Below are positions 46,701-56,496 of a stretch of 64,000 nucleotides of DNA, one piece after another. How positions within the stretch are numbered: the first letter of the stretch is position 1; each line of letters starts with the position of its first letter. Source of the DNA: Pochonia chlamydosporia 170 (Eukaryota; Ascomycota; Sordariomycetes; Hypocreales; Clavicipitaceae). Where the stretch lies: NCBI RefSeq assembly GCF_001653235.2, contig NC_035791.1, forward strand, positions 4,588,001 through 4,652,000. The letters are read 5' to 3'. The position numbers and the translations under genes were made by a program. The notes under the pieces are model-generated. The model was not told the origin of the DNA and searched no databases. It was given only the letters and a program-made list of their open reading frames with translations.

Positions 46701-49019
46701 CAGGAACAAACAGTCGAACAGATTCCGCATGAGCACTTCGGCCTTCAGCACATCCGCCGACTCAGCCCTGATGCCTTTGACGCGTGTGAACTTAAGACTG
46801 GACTGGTTCTACACCCCAGCACCGCGAATGATCCAGTTCCGGAGCAAGATTTGCCAGCAAATCGCCTGGTGCCAGCTGGTGATTCTGAGGCAGCGCAGGA
46901 AGCCTTGAAGTTTAACACGTATTCCCTGATGTTGGTGTGTTCCATTGACCCGAACGGATTTCTGGTCATGGCTAGCTTCGATTCTGCGACGATTTCGTCT
47001 GTCACTATGCAGAGAGCGCTAAATCAGTTCAAGAGTGTCTCCCAGGCACTTTGTCAGAGCGGGCTTGGTTGCGTCGGTGACATCGAATGTCTTACTGCAG
47101 ACGACTTGCTCGTCTTGAAAGACCTCGTTAATTCTACTAGGCAGGATGCTCTGCTAAACGATTATCAGGGAGTCGAGGGTGTTTACATTGTTGATCCCAA
47201 AGATGTGAATAAACTACGTCCTGCAGGCGCGGTTGGGGAGGTAGTTGTACAAACGGTATCTCCTCCGGCTCTCCCATCTATATCACCGCCTTCTTGGACC
47301 AGGGAATTCCATGAAATTGGCGAGACCAAGTTTTACAGGACTGGAAAGCTGGCAAAGTACACTACAGACGGACACCTTCAGTCAGTTGATTTGAATCCGA
47401 CACAGCCTCTCAATGGAACCGCGGCCCAAACGGTTGTGAAGCGAGTATCTGCTACTTCCCGCCGGCAAAAGAAGCTTCGCAGTCTATGGAGTCGAGTGCT
47501 GCATATAAATGAGGAAAATATCGGCCTAAACGATAACTTCTTTCTTCTAGGTGGTGATTCCATTACCGCCATGAAGCTCGTTTCAGAGGCTCGCGCAGAT
47601 GGCGTCAAACTAACCGTCGTGCAAATGTTTCAGAAACGTACGCTGTACGACATGGCGAGCGTCATGGAGGAAATTATTACTCAAGCCAGTCCAACCGAGA
47701 AACCAGCTGCCTTTTCGCTGCTCGGGGATATCAATACCTCTGAGTTTGTTGAAACTATTGTTAGGCCGCAACTAGCAAACAAGGAAGCCAATCTGCTCGA
47801 TATCCTTCCAACGCGCCCCTTGCAGGAAATTGCTGTCAGGGGAACGACACAGATTCCTAGATATTCTGCTCGCTATGAGTTGATGTACTTTGACGAAGCA
47901 GTAGACGAGGACCATCTCAGACACGCTTGCGCGGAACTCGTGTCTCGCAACGAGATTCTGCGGACTGTATTCATCGAGCACAATGGACAGTGTTACAGCG
48001 CTGTTCTAGAAGCATTAAACGCTGAGTTTATTATCGACTGCCCCGATAACAGTACAGTGTCTATTGAAGATTACGCCAGACATGTATGTCGAGCCGATGT
48101 TCTATCTGACATGCCACTCGGGTCAAGCTTTGTGAAATGGTTCCTGGTGAAGTTCGCGACTGGCAAATCATGCTTGATTTTCAGACTCTCTCACGCGCAG
48201 TACGACGAGATATGCCTCCCTATTCTACTGAAGCAGCTTTCTGCTCTCTACGAGAACAGACCAGTGCAAGAGTCTGTTCCTTTCTCAGCATATGTGGGAC
48301 ATGTTCTACAACACAATGTTCCCGAAAGCACGCAATATTGGAAGGATTTGCTTGCAGGCTCGGCCATGACCATTCTGAAGCCCGAGATTCCCGTCGAAAA
48401 GACGAACCATTTCGCTATCCATCACACGGTGGACATCTCCTCCAGGCCCAGAGACGTCACCGTTGCTACTCTACCAACCGCGGCTTGGGCATTATGCCTG
48501 GCACGTCGCTTGTCCCTCCAAGATGTCACATTCGGTGAAGTCGTAAGTGGTCGAAACATTGATTTCCCCAACGCCGATGCCGTCACTGGGCCATGCTGGC
48601 AATACGTCCCGGTGCGTGTAAAGTTTGAGCCGTCATGGACTGTGGCGGATCTTCTGGCACACATTCAGCACCAGCATGTTGCCTCGTCGGCCCACGAGGG
48701 TATGGGACTCTCCGAAATTAGAGACAAATGCACCGATTGGCCAGAATCTACGCCGGATTGGTTTGATTCCGTCGTCCACCAGGATGTAGCGCATGTGGAA
48801 ACACTACCATTTGCAAATGCCAGTAGCCGGATGGAAACCGTGTATCCTCACGAGGAGCCGCTGCGGGAGTGGAAAATCCAGGCTTTCATTGACGGAGATA
48901 GCATGACGTTGGAGATTGTCACTATGGAGAGCTGGGCAGAGTATGCAGAGAAGTTGTTGTTGGATTTGGCTGATGTGGCAAGACTTTTGGTTCGTGAGCC
49001 TAGAGGGACCCTTTTCTAG
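43701..49019 (+). CDS. sidD: SidD/NPS6-type extracellular siderophore NRPS
   Basis: Intron-less nonribosomal peptide synthetase of 1772 residues that should link acylated hydroxyornithine units into a fusarinine-type siderophore. Domain order: adenylation (FTSGSTGKPKG near residue 214, FDVS core, YGPSE near 347, GQRVELTEVE near 470), thiolation (FFGVGGDSLRA, Ser near 637), condensation (MHHALYDGW near 839, intact HHxxxDG), a shrunken adenylation remnant (FYRTGKLAKYTTDGHLQSVD near 1209), second thiolation (FFLLGGDSITA near 1285) and terminal condensation. The last C motif reads SHAQYDE near 1497: the second His and the Asp are kept, but the first His and the last Gly are changed. There is no thioesterase, as expected when the terminal C domain releases or cyclises the product. 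This A-T-C-dA-T-C layout is the one described for NPS6/SidD. The N-terminal 50 residues are a Ser/Asn-rich lead without homology that I recognise. Confidence 0.9.
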   Translation: MHAIDCDASATAVSEAPPNTNKNSEMNDPKKSDHSNTQTHTLSDRDLDQIWTWNKELPPLIQRCMHDIIREVSQRQPNAAAVSSWDGSLTYREVDELSTLLAEQLRRKGVSIGTRIPLCFEKSMWAVVSLLGVMKAGATFSLTDPSQPEARLRTIVEQTEADIIVTSTAQRDLGLKISRTGQVIAVSREYFDHIAHEPTEPLPLVPASSAMYIIFTSGSTGKPKGVVISHENYTSGALPRAEAVGYKSHSRVFDFPSYAFDVSIDCMLCTLANGGTVCVPSEADRMNDLSGAIRKSKANMVHMTPSVARVLDADIIPSLDVLGLGGEAVSSSDAATWSQDTSLVIAYGPSECTVGCTINNTLDVSRGIGKGVGGTTWITNPDDHNILMGVGEVGELLIEGPVVGIGYLGEPEKTAEVFIQDPTWLTAGNSEAFGRTGRLYKTGDLVRYESNNLGSIEFVGRKDQQVKIRGQRVELTEVEHHLQSCLPRGIKIAAEVIRPETTGAPTLVAFIAEPFADASGMPTEYSLVEPSQQLALALSTVDKDMGAKVPRYMVPQAFFTLQSMPTLVSGKTDRKKLREIAASIPREKFAGAQNSESQIEEDPETEAEKQLAEAWRKVLGPNIKIYNSSNFFGVGGDSLRAMRLVAAARENGLSLTVANVFMNPTLEAMSLKAMTVSASSSTQSPIAPFSLLEQGWNIESARKETGELCSIEPDAVEDIYPCTPLQEALMALSAKVKEAYIAQRVVELADIDTADRLITAFDTAQDDCPILRTRIAQVPGRGLVQVVVKGKLSHFRGTDLNGYLVSDRGENMELGQPLVRYAVITDEESGKTSFVLTMHHALYDGWCMPLIVDRVNKAYLGQTIKRPAGFKDFIKYLCDMDKGDSEMYWREQLHGANGPQFPSHPFPGYQAKADSLLEEYVSLDKLSAGNTTVATVIRAAWAYVASQYSNNEDVVFGETLTGRNAAIIGAEEIEGPMITTVPVRVQVDSEISVAEYLQTIQEQTVEQIPHEHFGLQHIRRLSPDAFDACELKTGLVLHPSTANDPVPEQDLPANRLVPAGDSEAAQEALKFNTYSLMLVCSIDPNGFLVMASFDSATISSVTMQRALNQFKSVSQALCQSGLGCVGDIECLTADDLLVLKDLVNSTRQDALLNDYQGVEGVYIVDPKDVNKLRPAGAVGEVVVQTVSPPALPSISPPSWTREFHEIGETKFYRTGKLAKYTTDGHLQSVDLNPTQPLNGTAAQTVVKRVSATSRRQKKLRSLWSRVLHINEENIGLNDNFFLLGGDSITAMKLVSEARADGVKLTVVQMFQKRTLYDMASVMEEIITQASPTEKPAAFSLLGDINTSEFVETIVRPQLANKEANLLDILPTRPLQEIAVRGTTQIPRYSARYELMYFDEAVDEDHLRHACAELVSRNEILRTVFIEHNGQCYSAVLEALNAEFIIDCPDNSTVSIEDYARHVCRADVLSDMPLGSSFVKWFLVKFATGKSCLIFRLSHAQYDEICLPILLKQLSALYENRPVQESVPFSAYVGHVLQHNVPESTQYWKDLLAGSAMTILKPEIPVEKTNHFAIHHTVDISSRPRDVTVATLPTAAWALCLARRLSLQDVTFGEVVSGRNIDFPNADAVTGPCWQYVPVRVKFEPSWTVADLLAHIQHQHVASSAHEGMGLSEIRDKCTDWPESTPDWFDSVVHQDVAHVETLPFANASSRMETVYPHEEPLREWKIQAFIDGDSMTLEIVTMESWAEYAEKLLLDLADVARLLVREPRGTLF

Positions 49020-49534
49020 AACTTTTTGATGGTTCGTATTAGTATGCCGTGTATCGACATGGTCGCAATCAAATCAATAAGTCGTGTTTTCGATCTACCA
49101 TGGCAGCATTTTCAAACCTATTTGTTCGAAACGTGTGCGGAGATTTGACACTCCTGGTAGTGTGTGAACGTCTGGTTTAACATAACATCTCAGATGATCA
49201 ACTCAACTTGATAAATGCAGAACTATGCAGGTTAAAAAGTAATCATTGAACCCTATGATCGGTACTCCATATAAATGATTGGTATTTGCCATTCCACCTC
49301 CTAAACCAGATACTGTCCATGCAAGGGTATATGCAAGTCGATATGTGTAATGTGTGTCCTGCGCCAAGCTAACAGCCATAAATGCAACACGCTGAGACGT
49401 ATACTTGAAAGGTTTCCGTCTCAGAAAATCTCTCGTACCAGCTGGTATATCCCATCTCTTCGTCATTATACAGTTCCTCCATGAAAATCATAAACGTTGC
49501 GTCGTCCCCGAGACGTGAACAATCAACCCGGAAC
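49020..49534. other. Spacer between convergent NRPS and Gag1-like genes
   Basis: AT-rich 515 bp between stop codons, no coding signal. It marks the right edge of the siderophore block. Confidence 0.5.
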
Positions 49535-50896
49535 TCACGCCTCTCCCATGCCAGCCATGACACCAATTCCAAGCGCTCTCTGCAGGCTGCGTCGAATGCC
49601 TTTGCTAGTGCCGGTCTCTTCATCCCTGTCACGCCCAAGGATTCCAAAACTCAGGCGCCTAACGCCGTTTCCGTTATTGTCATTGGTCGCAGTGGATGGC
49701 TTCTTCTTCTTCTTTCGGGACCCCGGCATTGGATCGGGTGCGGATCCACGAGGCGGCCATTCGCCATCTCGCTTCCATCCGGCGACACAAGACCGCAACA
49801 TGTCGGACAGATTTATGGGGCATGCCGGCTGTAGGTTGTGCAAGATGACCTTGTCATAAAGGCTCAGGTAAACAGCTGGGGAAATGGAAGCTCGCAGGGG
49901 ATTTGAAGGCGGCAGTAGTGGTTGTCCAATGGGGAGTAAGGTCTCGACGGGGTAAACAAAGCCCTTGGTTGAGTCAGACGCGGATGAATCGGTGCTTCGA
50001 TGTTTCTGCAGGCCCTTTTCCGCATCCTTTGAAACGGACGAAGAGTCGGATATCGCACCGCAGCTATCCCCAGTTTGGGAAACCACTGCGGCGGCGGGAT
50101 TCGGTGGCGACCCAGACATTGAGCGACGGAAGAAGAATCGTCTTGGGGATCGTGGCGATGCTGGAGGCGTGGTTAAAGGCTTGCTCCGAACACGAACCGT
50201 CTTCGCAGCAGTCCAGGCATTGCGGCGTGCCTCAAAGCAGGCGAGTCCCTCATTCCATCCCATCTCTTCTCGCAGAGCACGTCTTCTACGAGCCTTTTTT
50301 GCCTGGACAATTTCCTGAACAGTCGACTGGATGGATTCCGGGTTGTCGAAGCGAAAGGGTGATGATTTTGACGGTAAGTCCTCATCGTCTGACAGATCCG
50401 ATGTCCATTCCGTTCGGGGGCGGTAGTGTATTGCGTCTTCTGACATTACACTGTACACGGACTCGGCGTCATCATTATCATCGTCAATAGCATTGCCTTG
50501 ACCAATATCAGATTGGGACTCGTCGAGCTCCGTGCCTTCCTCCCCTTTATATCCATCTTCTTCACTAGCAATAGGCTGAGGCTCTGCGTTTTGCGTTGGA
50601 GGGACGTCATGGTTTGGTAGCTCGACGGCTGCAAGTTGCTCGTCAAGCTCAGAAACCAACCCTTCCTCGGGGATGGCAGGGGGCCAGGTGAATTCCCAGT
50701 CATTGCGAACTTTGTCAGTCAGGTAGCGCTTCACAGCATCCTTTTGTTTGGATTTGTCTTTGCTGAGGAGGTCGGCATACTCATCGGCAACCCACTCTGG
50801 GGGTGTCGTAGGCAGCTGAACGGGAAGTTGGGGATGGTGTAGGCGAAGCTTGGACAAAGGCGAGCGAGGACTTCTGTAAAAGTCGGAGAAGATCAT
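49535..50896 (-). CDS. DUF4050 / Gag1-like clamp-domain protein
   Basis: Intron-less frame of 453 residues. Residues 1-60 contain PPEWVADEYADLLSKDKSKQKDAVKRYL. An acidic disordered stretch follows, then QAKKARRRRALREEMGWNEGLACFEARRNAWTAAK (in two halves, near residues 199-233), and near the end VYLSLYDKVILHNLQPACPINLSDML with AGWKRDGEWPPRG. The WNEGLACFEARRNAWT and INLSDM...GWKRDGEWP blocks are what I remember of the fungal DUF4050 family, lately described as a Gag1-like clamp domain. Basic and Ser-rich segments (SPRSPRRFFFRRS, SRKKKKKPS) suggest regulation by phosphorylation. The molecular role is not established to my knowledge, and the family label is from memory of these motifs only. Confidence 0.72.
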   Translation of the reverse strand: MIFSDFYRSPRSPLSKLRLHHPQLPVQLPTTPPEWVADEYADLLSKDKSKQKDAVKRYLTDKVRNDWEFTWPPAIPEEGLVSELDEQLAAVELPNHDVPPTQNAEPQPIASEEDGYKGEEGTELDESQSDIGQGNAIDDDNDDAESVYSVMSEDAIHYRPRTEWTSDLSDDEDLPSKSSPFRFDNPESIQSTVQEIVQAKKARRRRALREEMGWNEGLACFEARRNAWTAAKTVRVRSKPLTTPPASPRSPRRFFFRRSMSGSPPNPAAAVVSQTGDSCGAISDSSSVSKDAEKGLQKHRSTDSSASDSTKGFVYPVETLLPIGQPLLPPSNPLRASISPAVYLSLYDKVILHNLQPACPINLSDMLRSCVAGWKRDGEWPPRGSAPDPMPGSRKKKKKPSTATNDNNGNGVRRLSFGILGRDRDEETGTSKGIRRSLQRALGIGVMAGMGEA

Positions 50897-52675
50897 GGCT
50901 GAGATTTTGGCGGACTCGCTGGGACCTAATACTGGCTGTACTGATTGTGAAGTTCGTCTGTGTTTCTCCTTATCCTGAGACAGCGCAGGGGACGCTATGG
51001 CGTCCTCACGCTCTATACTCGATGGAAAGCGACACAGGTTAGTTTAATGGTACCCAACTTTGCATGGACAAAAGAAGTGCAATGTGAGGAGGAAAGTCGA
51101 TGGTGTCAACGATTGTGGGACGAGACGGGTAAAAAGACGACGAAAAGTGAACGCCGAGACGGGAGGCCCGTGAACCTAATCGTGGCGACTAGCCAAAACA
51201 GTGACAGGCAGACTTAAAATCAACGACGTAGAACAAAACATAGGTTGTCGTGGTCTCAAAATTCTCTTCGTTGGTGTCGGAGATGCCGTACAGCCATGCT
51301 CGGTTAGTTGTCGCTTATTGTCCCCGGTCTGTCGGGATGGCGCCGGCAGGCGAATACTCGGCTCCAAATCAGAGGACAAGGCGTAAAAGATCAATAGCGT
51401 GTGATGAAGAAATCAATTGATGAAAGGGCGGTGGCTCGCTGGCCATAAAATGGTCAATTGTGTCGGGGAAAGGCACAAAATGACGTTGAAGTGGCGAGCT
51501 TTAGACGTGGTGCTCTGTACTCCGTACACAGGGACTGGCCTATGTAAGAGGGCTGGCAGGGAGGCGAACCTGGACCTAGAGTGCGGGCAAAGTGAATCGA
51601 GAGCGACCAAAGGCCGGTGATATAGTTCGGGAACTGGATCTGTGCTGGAGTGTGCGACGTGCCACGATTACGACAGAGCACAACACAACACAGCAGAACA
51701 CGACACGACACGACCGACACGACGCAACTAACAGACCAGACTGCCCGGACCAAACTCGGTGAGGTGAAGTCGCGTGGGGTGATAACAGCGAGGGTCGCGG
51801 CGGTTGCAACGTGCGAGAGTAGTGTGATGGTGATGGAGAGGGTGAGGGTCGGTCGACGCCACACTGGTGAGCCGCAGACCAAGTAGAGGGGGTGAGGAAT
51901 GCAAGACGACGATGTTGATGATGAAACCGAGGGATGTAAATCAGAAGGAGAGAAAATAAAGATGTGCGCAGCAACACGAAGAAGGAAGAAGAGAGAGGAA
52001 GTAAAAAGGGAGGAGAAAGAAGGGTTAAAGCAACCAAACACGGGAAAAATTCCAAGTAGATGGCGTCGCCATTGAGGCCGCAAGATGAAGCTAAGATTGG
52101 AGGGGACTAGACGGCAATGAATCAATGAATGACTGACATGGACTCAACTTACTCGACGAGGACGGTGGGCTGTGGACATGGTTCTGGGCCATGGCGTTGG
52201 AAGCTGGCTGCTTCTGGGCGGTGGCTCACTCCGGGAGCTGGAGAGTGGACGATCAAATTTGATGTCAATTGAGCGAGACAGACCAGAGCAAACCAGACCA
52301 GAGCAGACCACACGCAGAATTGACAGCAGACTGGGCTGGGTGGAAGATGGTGGTTGATTTGGTGGTCAAGCTGATTGATGGGGCCAGGGCTCAAGCTGGA
52401 AATGGCGTCTGGGCGAGAGGTGGGCGAGAGGTGGGCGTCAAGAGTCAAAGTTGGTGCAGCCGTTGCTCACCAGGCCGGTAGCGGTCAAGTGCCAATGATG
52501 ATGCTGGTGGTTGCTTGTGTGGCGGCCGATGGTTTCGCCACAGTCGTTTTGTCGTTGCTCGTCAATTTTGGATCAAATGTGATCGGATGTGATCAGACCA
52601 GACCAGACCGAGGTGGGATTTTTGGCACGCAAATGCCGTCACGGCTAGGTAGTCTGGGTCCAAGCCCAGCGGCGC

Positions 52676-52716
52676 AGGTTGCAGGCAGGCGGGCGGGCAG
52701 GCGGGCAGGCGGGCAG
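52676..52716. repeat. GGCAGGCGGGC simple repeat
   Basis: Tandem variants of GCAGGCGG, about 40 bp, inside the gene-free region. Confidence 0.8.
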
Positions 52717-52835
52717 CGTCGATCAGTTTGGGATCTGACAAGGGGATGTCTGGTGTATTATTCTGTCTGGCACTATCAGCTTGATGCTCTGAGCTGGACG
52801 TGACTGATGAATTGATACCAACGGGTTCGCAGGAT

Positions 52836-52906
52836 TGTGCGTGTCCGCGTGTGAGTGTGAGTGTGCGTCCGTGTGTGTGTCTCTGTGTGTGTGCACGAGT
52901 GTGTCA
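52836..52906. repeat. GT-rich microsatellite
   Basis: Alternating GT with interruptions (GTGTGAGTGTGAGTGTGCG and GTGTGTGTCTCTGTGTGTG). Confidence 0.85.
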
Positions 52907-53226
52907 AGGTCAATGTCAATGTTAATGTGCGTCCGGTCCGCACGCATGCATCGAGTCTGTGCTTGTGGCCAACACCAGATTCGACAGACCAAAAAAAACT
53001 GAGACACTGGGCGCAGCCGATTGACAGCAAAGGACATGGAGGGGGTCAGGACAGACCCCGGACGGCGGCTCAGACAGACAGGCAAGACACTTGACTTGAC
53101 AAGGGAAGGGAGAGAGACAAAGTTTGGGCCTTAATAATCGTGGAGAATGGTCTTGTGAAAACCAAGAGACTCAAGTCAGAGGAAGAGATGTGTACAGACG
53201 AGGAGGACAGGCAGCAAAAGCTGAAG

Positions 53227-53256
<30 letters not shown>
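53227..53256 (+). repeat. Homopolymer of 30 A
   Basis: Uninterrupted run of 30 A after CTGAAG, followed by GGGACATTG. I looked for flanking duplications that would show a retroposed poly(A) tail and saw no clear one. Confidence 0.9.
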
Positions 53257-53259
<3 letters not shown>

Positions 53260-54050
53260 ACATTGATGCAAGAAGTCCAGTCCAGTTGAGCCACGAATCC
53301 TTCTCAACATTGATGTCTGCCGAAACTCGGTGGTTCGCTTGGACACCATTGTTCAGTCGGCTCAGCTGAATGACGATGGAGTCAATAGAAAACTCAGTCT
53401 GCTCTGCTCTGGTCCGCTCTGGCCTCCGATAAGGCTATGCCGGCGAGAGCAACCCAGACTAAGCGTGGAGACTTTAGTTGCGCGGCTGGCAGTACTGTTC
53501 GAAACCGGCAGACAGACAGAGAAAGACAGTGAGATGGACAGATGGACAGGGTTCAATGTTGACAATGAAGTCAAGTCTGATCTGGTGCTAGCCTGCCCTG
53601 CCCTGCCCTGCCAGCCTGGCCTGGTCTGGTCTGGTCTGTCAATCTGGCAAGTCTGGCCAACAGCCTGGCCCCGCTCCCGCCACATTGTGGAGAAGAAACG
53701 CGCTGGGCTTCAAGGTCAATTTTGAGAAATGTGACCAGACCTGACCACACCAGACTTGATGAATTGTCAGTTCAACTGTCAGTTCAACTAGACAGGAAAA
53801 CAAACCACCAGACCAGCCAGACCAGGACACTGAGACCAGACTTTTTGGTTCAAGTCAACTGGTCTCCACGTCCACGCCTACGCCCACGCCCACGCCCGTG
53901 GCTAGTCAACCAGTCATCCAAAGTCGACCGGCTCTTCCTGCACCAGCGTTGAAAATTGTGGAGTTTAGCCAACCCGTTTCAAGGTCGTGTGACTCTTTGG
54001 TGCAGCTTGACAAACTTGTACCCAACAAGGTCAAGACTCATCAAGACGAG

Positions 54051-54093
54051 TGGACTTGACTTGACTTGACTTGACTTGACTGGACTGGACTGG
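54051..54093 (+). repeat. Period-5 array T(T/G)GAC
   Basis: One TGGAC, five TTGAC, two TGGAC and a partial unit in perfect 5-base phase. Confidence 0.92.
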
Positions 54094-54269
54094 AATTCAA
54101 TTCATTGCCTGAGCTCGGCCCAACTGCAATTGCAGTCAAGCTGCAGCCGCACCAGACACTTGACCTGATGAATTGGTCGATCGGATAATGCATGCCGTGT
54201 GGATTCACACGGCAGCTTATCATGGATGTGGCCGTGCGTGCGTACGGAGTAGATGACATTTGATTGATG

Positions 54270-54272
54270 CAT

Positions 54273-54304
<32 letters not shown>

Positions 54305-54311
54305 GCATCAT
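54270..54311 (+). repeat. CAT then CAG triplet repeat
   Basis: Four CAT units followed by about eight CAG units and a CATCAT end. It is not in a credible reading frame. Confidence 0.9.
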
Positions 54312-54932
54312 GCCCCTGTACTTAACTGACGCAGTTGTGTGGAGGTCGGCTATTACTGTACATATGTGCAGTCTGGTCCATCAAATGTCTGGTCTGGTAC
54401 TTTGTGTATTGCACGCACTGACTTGACACTTGGTTGTTGGTGCTGTAAAAAATCGGGACTTTCGTATTTCAGCTTGAGCACCACGCAATTTCGTGCAGCC
54501 TGCATCCATCGGAGGTTTGCGTACCAAGAAGCGGCTCTCAAACATCAAATTGATATTGCGGCCGTCTCTCCATGTCATCTTAGATGGCACTGCTCCACTG
54601 GAATCATCTTGATGGCTCCACGTCCACCTCCACGTCCACGTCCACATCCCCAATTGAGCGTATTGACCAGACCAGACGCCTGTACTCCGCACATTGGCCC
54701 TACAAGTCTATGTGCTGCTATCAACATTCAAATCTTCTCCAGTCATGACTTCCGGAGGTCAGTGTTTGCCACAGCTCCCAATCCATGCTCAAAGATCAAC
54801 AACCAGTCCAAATGTACTTGCCGTCGTTACTTGCCAGCTATCCGCCATCTTGATGAAATCGACCTCCTCGCAATGTGTATTACACTCAAGGCCTCTTGTG
54901 TCATTTCCCCGCATCTCTTCCCCGGCATACAT

Positions 54933-54960
54933 ATACATGATACATGATACATGATACATG
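54933..54960 (+). repeat. Four tandem ATACATG units
   Basis: Perfect 7-base units, 28 bp. Confidence 0.92.
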
Positions 54961-56196
54961 AACATCCCACGCTCACGCTCATGTATGAAGGAAACGGGCA
55001 TGTAACGCATATGCCGGTTACCCTCCAACTAATCCACTTGACCTGTGGCCCTGGCGCAAGGGTCCTCCTGGTCAATCCCTTGACCTTGGGTGTCAGCCTA
55101 TCACTTCTCATCAACGGTACAATGCAGTACTGTATCGTATCAGTGCAGAAATCTTTCGACCTTGCAGCAGACTCGACATGGATGGTCCCCGCACCAGAAT
55201 TGAACAGCGGGAAAAGAAAAAAGCATTCACCATGACCTTGCCGCGATGTGGCTGGGCTTTACTCCGTACTCGGCCGGTATACTCTAACTCTTGCACTGAA
55301 CGTGCCACCGGGAATTCTTCGAAAACGGAGTAAAATGGCTTTAGGTTGGCTCATGAGACATACACTTGTGGTCTCAAACTCTCGATATTAAGCCGACGCC
55401 TCCCCGCAGCCCTTCTGACCATCTGGCTGAAGGGCTTGTTGAGACGGTGAACTCCATGTCTTAGACATGTCTTATGCCTCTGGTAGCTTTACTGTAGATT
55501 ACCTTGATCTGGCCGCTTGCCTGGCACTGGGATTCCACCGGGAGCAGGAAGATTATTCTTCACGAAAATAAAAAGAAAAGAAAACCGGAAAACAAGCAGG
55601 AACGAAGACGCCACTGTAACATCCTGTTCGGCCCGTCAAGTGCGCCCAGACTCTCTATCTCAACTTGACTTGCAAAGCATCAACAACGTCCGGATACCTG
55701 AAGACGAGATCCCATCAAAATGTCTGTTACTTGCCAGTCCAGTATTACCGGCATAGTCCACTATTTCAAGTGCACAATACCGGAGTGTATGATATGTATC
55801 GGCATACTAGAACTGCAAATAATCCAGCTGCCTACCTTGGCAGCACTTCTTGCGACTTCATCTTCGTGCTCTCTCGCAACTTGAACATTCATTTTACTGT
55901 CGATACCTCGCATGTCTCGTCCATTCCAGTACCTCGCCAGGAACGAAGACACACAGTCTCCAACGGTCTGGACCCTTTTCTGCCCTCTCTATATTTAGCA
56001 TCCTTTTAAGGCCGAGACAACATTACACCGCACCATTGTGTTATAAATTCTATTCTGCAAGTCTAAGTCTACTAAGGCTATGGTGTGTACAAACACTGAA
56101 TTCCGGCTCTGTCTTGCCTGCCTAATCTAATCATTGGTTCTGTGCAGCTATGCCTTTGTCCAAGCACAATATGGATGCTCACCCTTTAAGACTTCC

Positions 56197-56235
56197 AAAA
56201 AAAACAAAACAAAACTAAACTAAACTAAACTAAAC
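56197..56235 (+). repeat. AAAAC / AAACT tandem repeat
   Basis: A run changing from AAAAC units to AAACT units, just downstream (3') of the 969-residue orphan gene. Confidence 0.9.
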
Positions 56236-56496
56236 CGTCAGAGACGAATGCTCTGCAAAGTGAAAGTGTGCTTCCCTTGCATTTATGACTCTTTCTTTGA
56301 TTCCCTCCTGCTGCTCACTGCCTTGTCGTGAGACGTTTGGGCTTTCGTCATTCAACCTGACCATAGAGCTTCACAATAATGTGTGCTTTCTTCCCATCTT
56401 TGTTGCTTTGTCCATCCCCCTTCTTCGTACTGTAAATATGCTTGGTATTACCCTTAATCGTCGTATCGACCTTATTGTTTGTAGTGGCTTGGCGTC

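Larger units (their letters stand above)
50897..56496. other. 5.6 kb gene-free, repeat-rich region
   Basis: The largest empty stretch in the window. 50897-52150 is CT-rich on the minus strand and may be leader and promoter of the Gag1-like gene. 52150-56496 is full of short words (CCAGACCAGAC, CTTGACTTGAC, CCACGTCCACG) and simple repeats listed separately. Frames of 60-220 codons occur, but all are compositionally biased and none has protein features. No transposon, RNA gene or terminal repeat was recognised. Confidence 0.6.

Noticed and set aside
51454..52125. Minus-strand open frame of 223 codons, Ser/Phe/Val-rich
   Set aside because: CT-rich composition gives long open frames in two overlapping phases; no protein features and no conserved motif.
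53227..53256. A30 as a retrotransposon or processed-gene tail
   Set aside because: No upstream coding relic and no target-site duplication was visible, so only a homopolymer is reported.
54339..54947. Plus-strand open frame of 202 codons
   Set aside because: It lies in the repeat-rich spacer, overlaps other frames of similar length and has no domain-like features.
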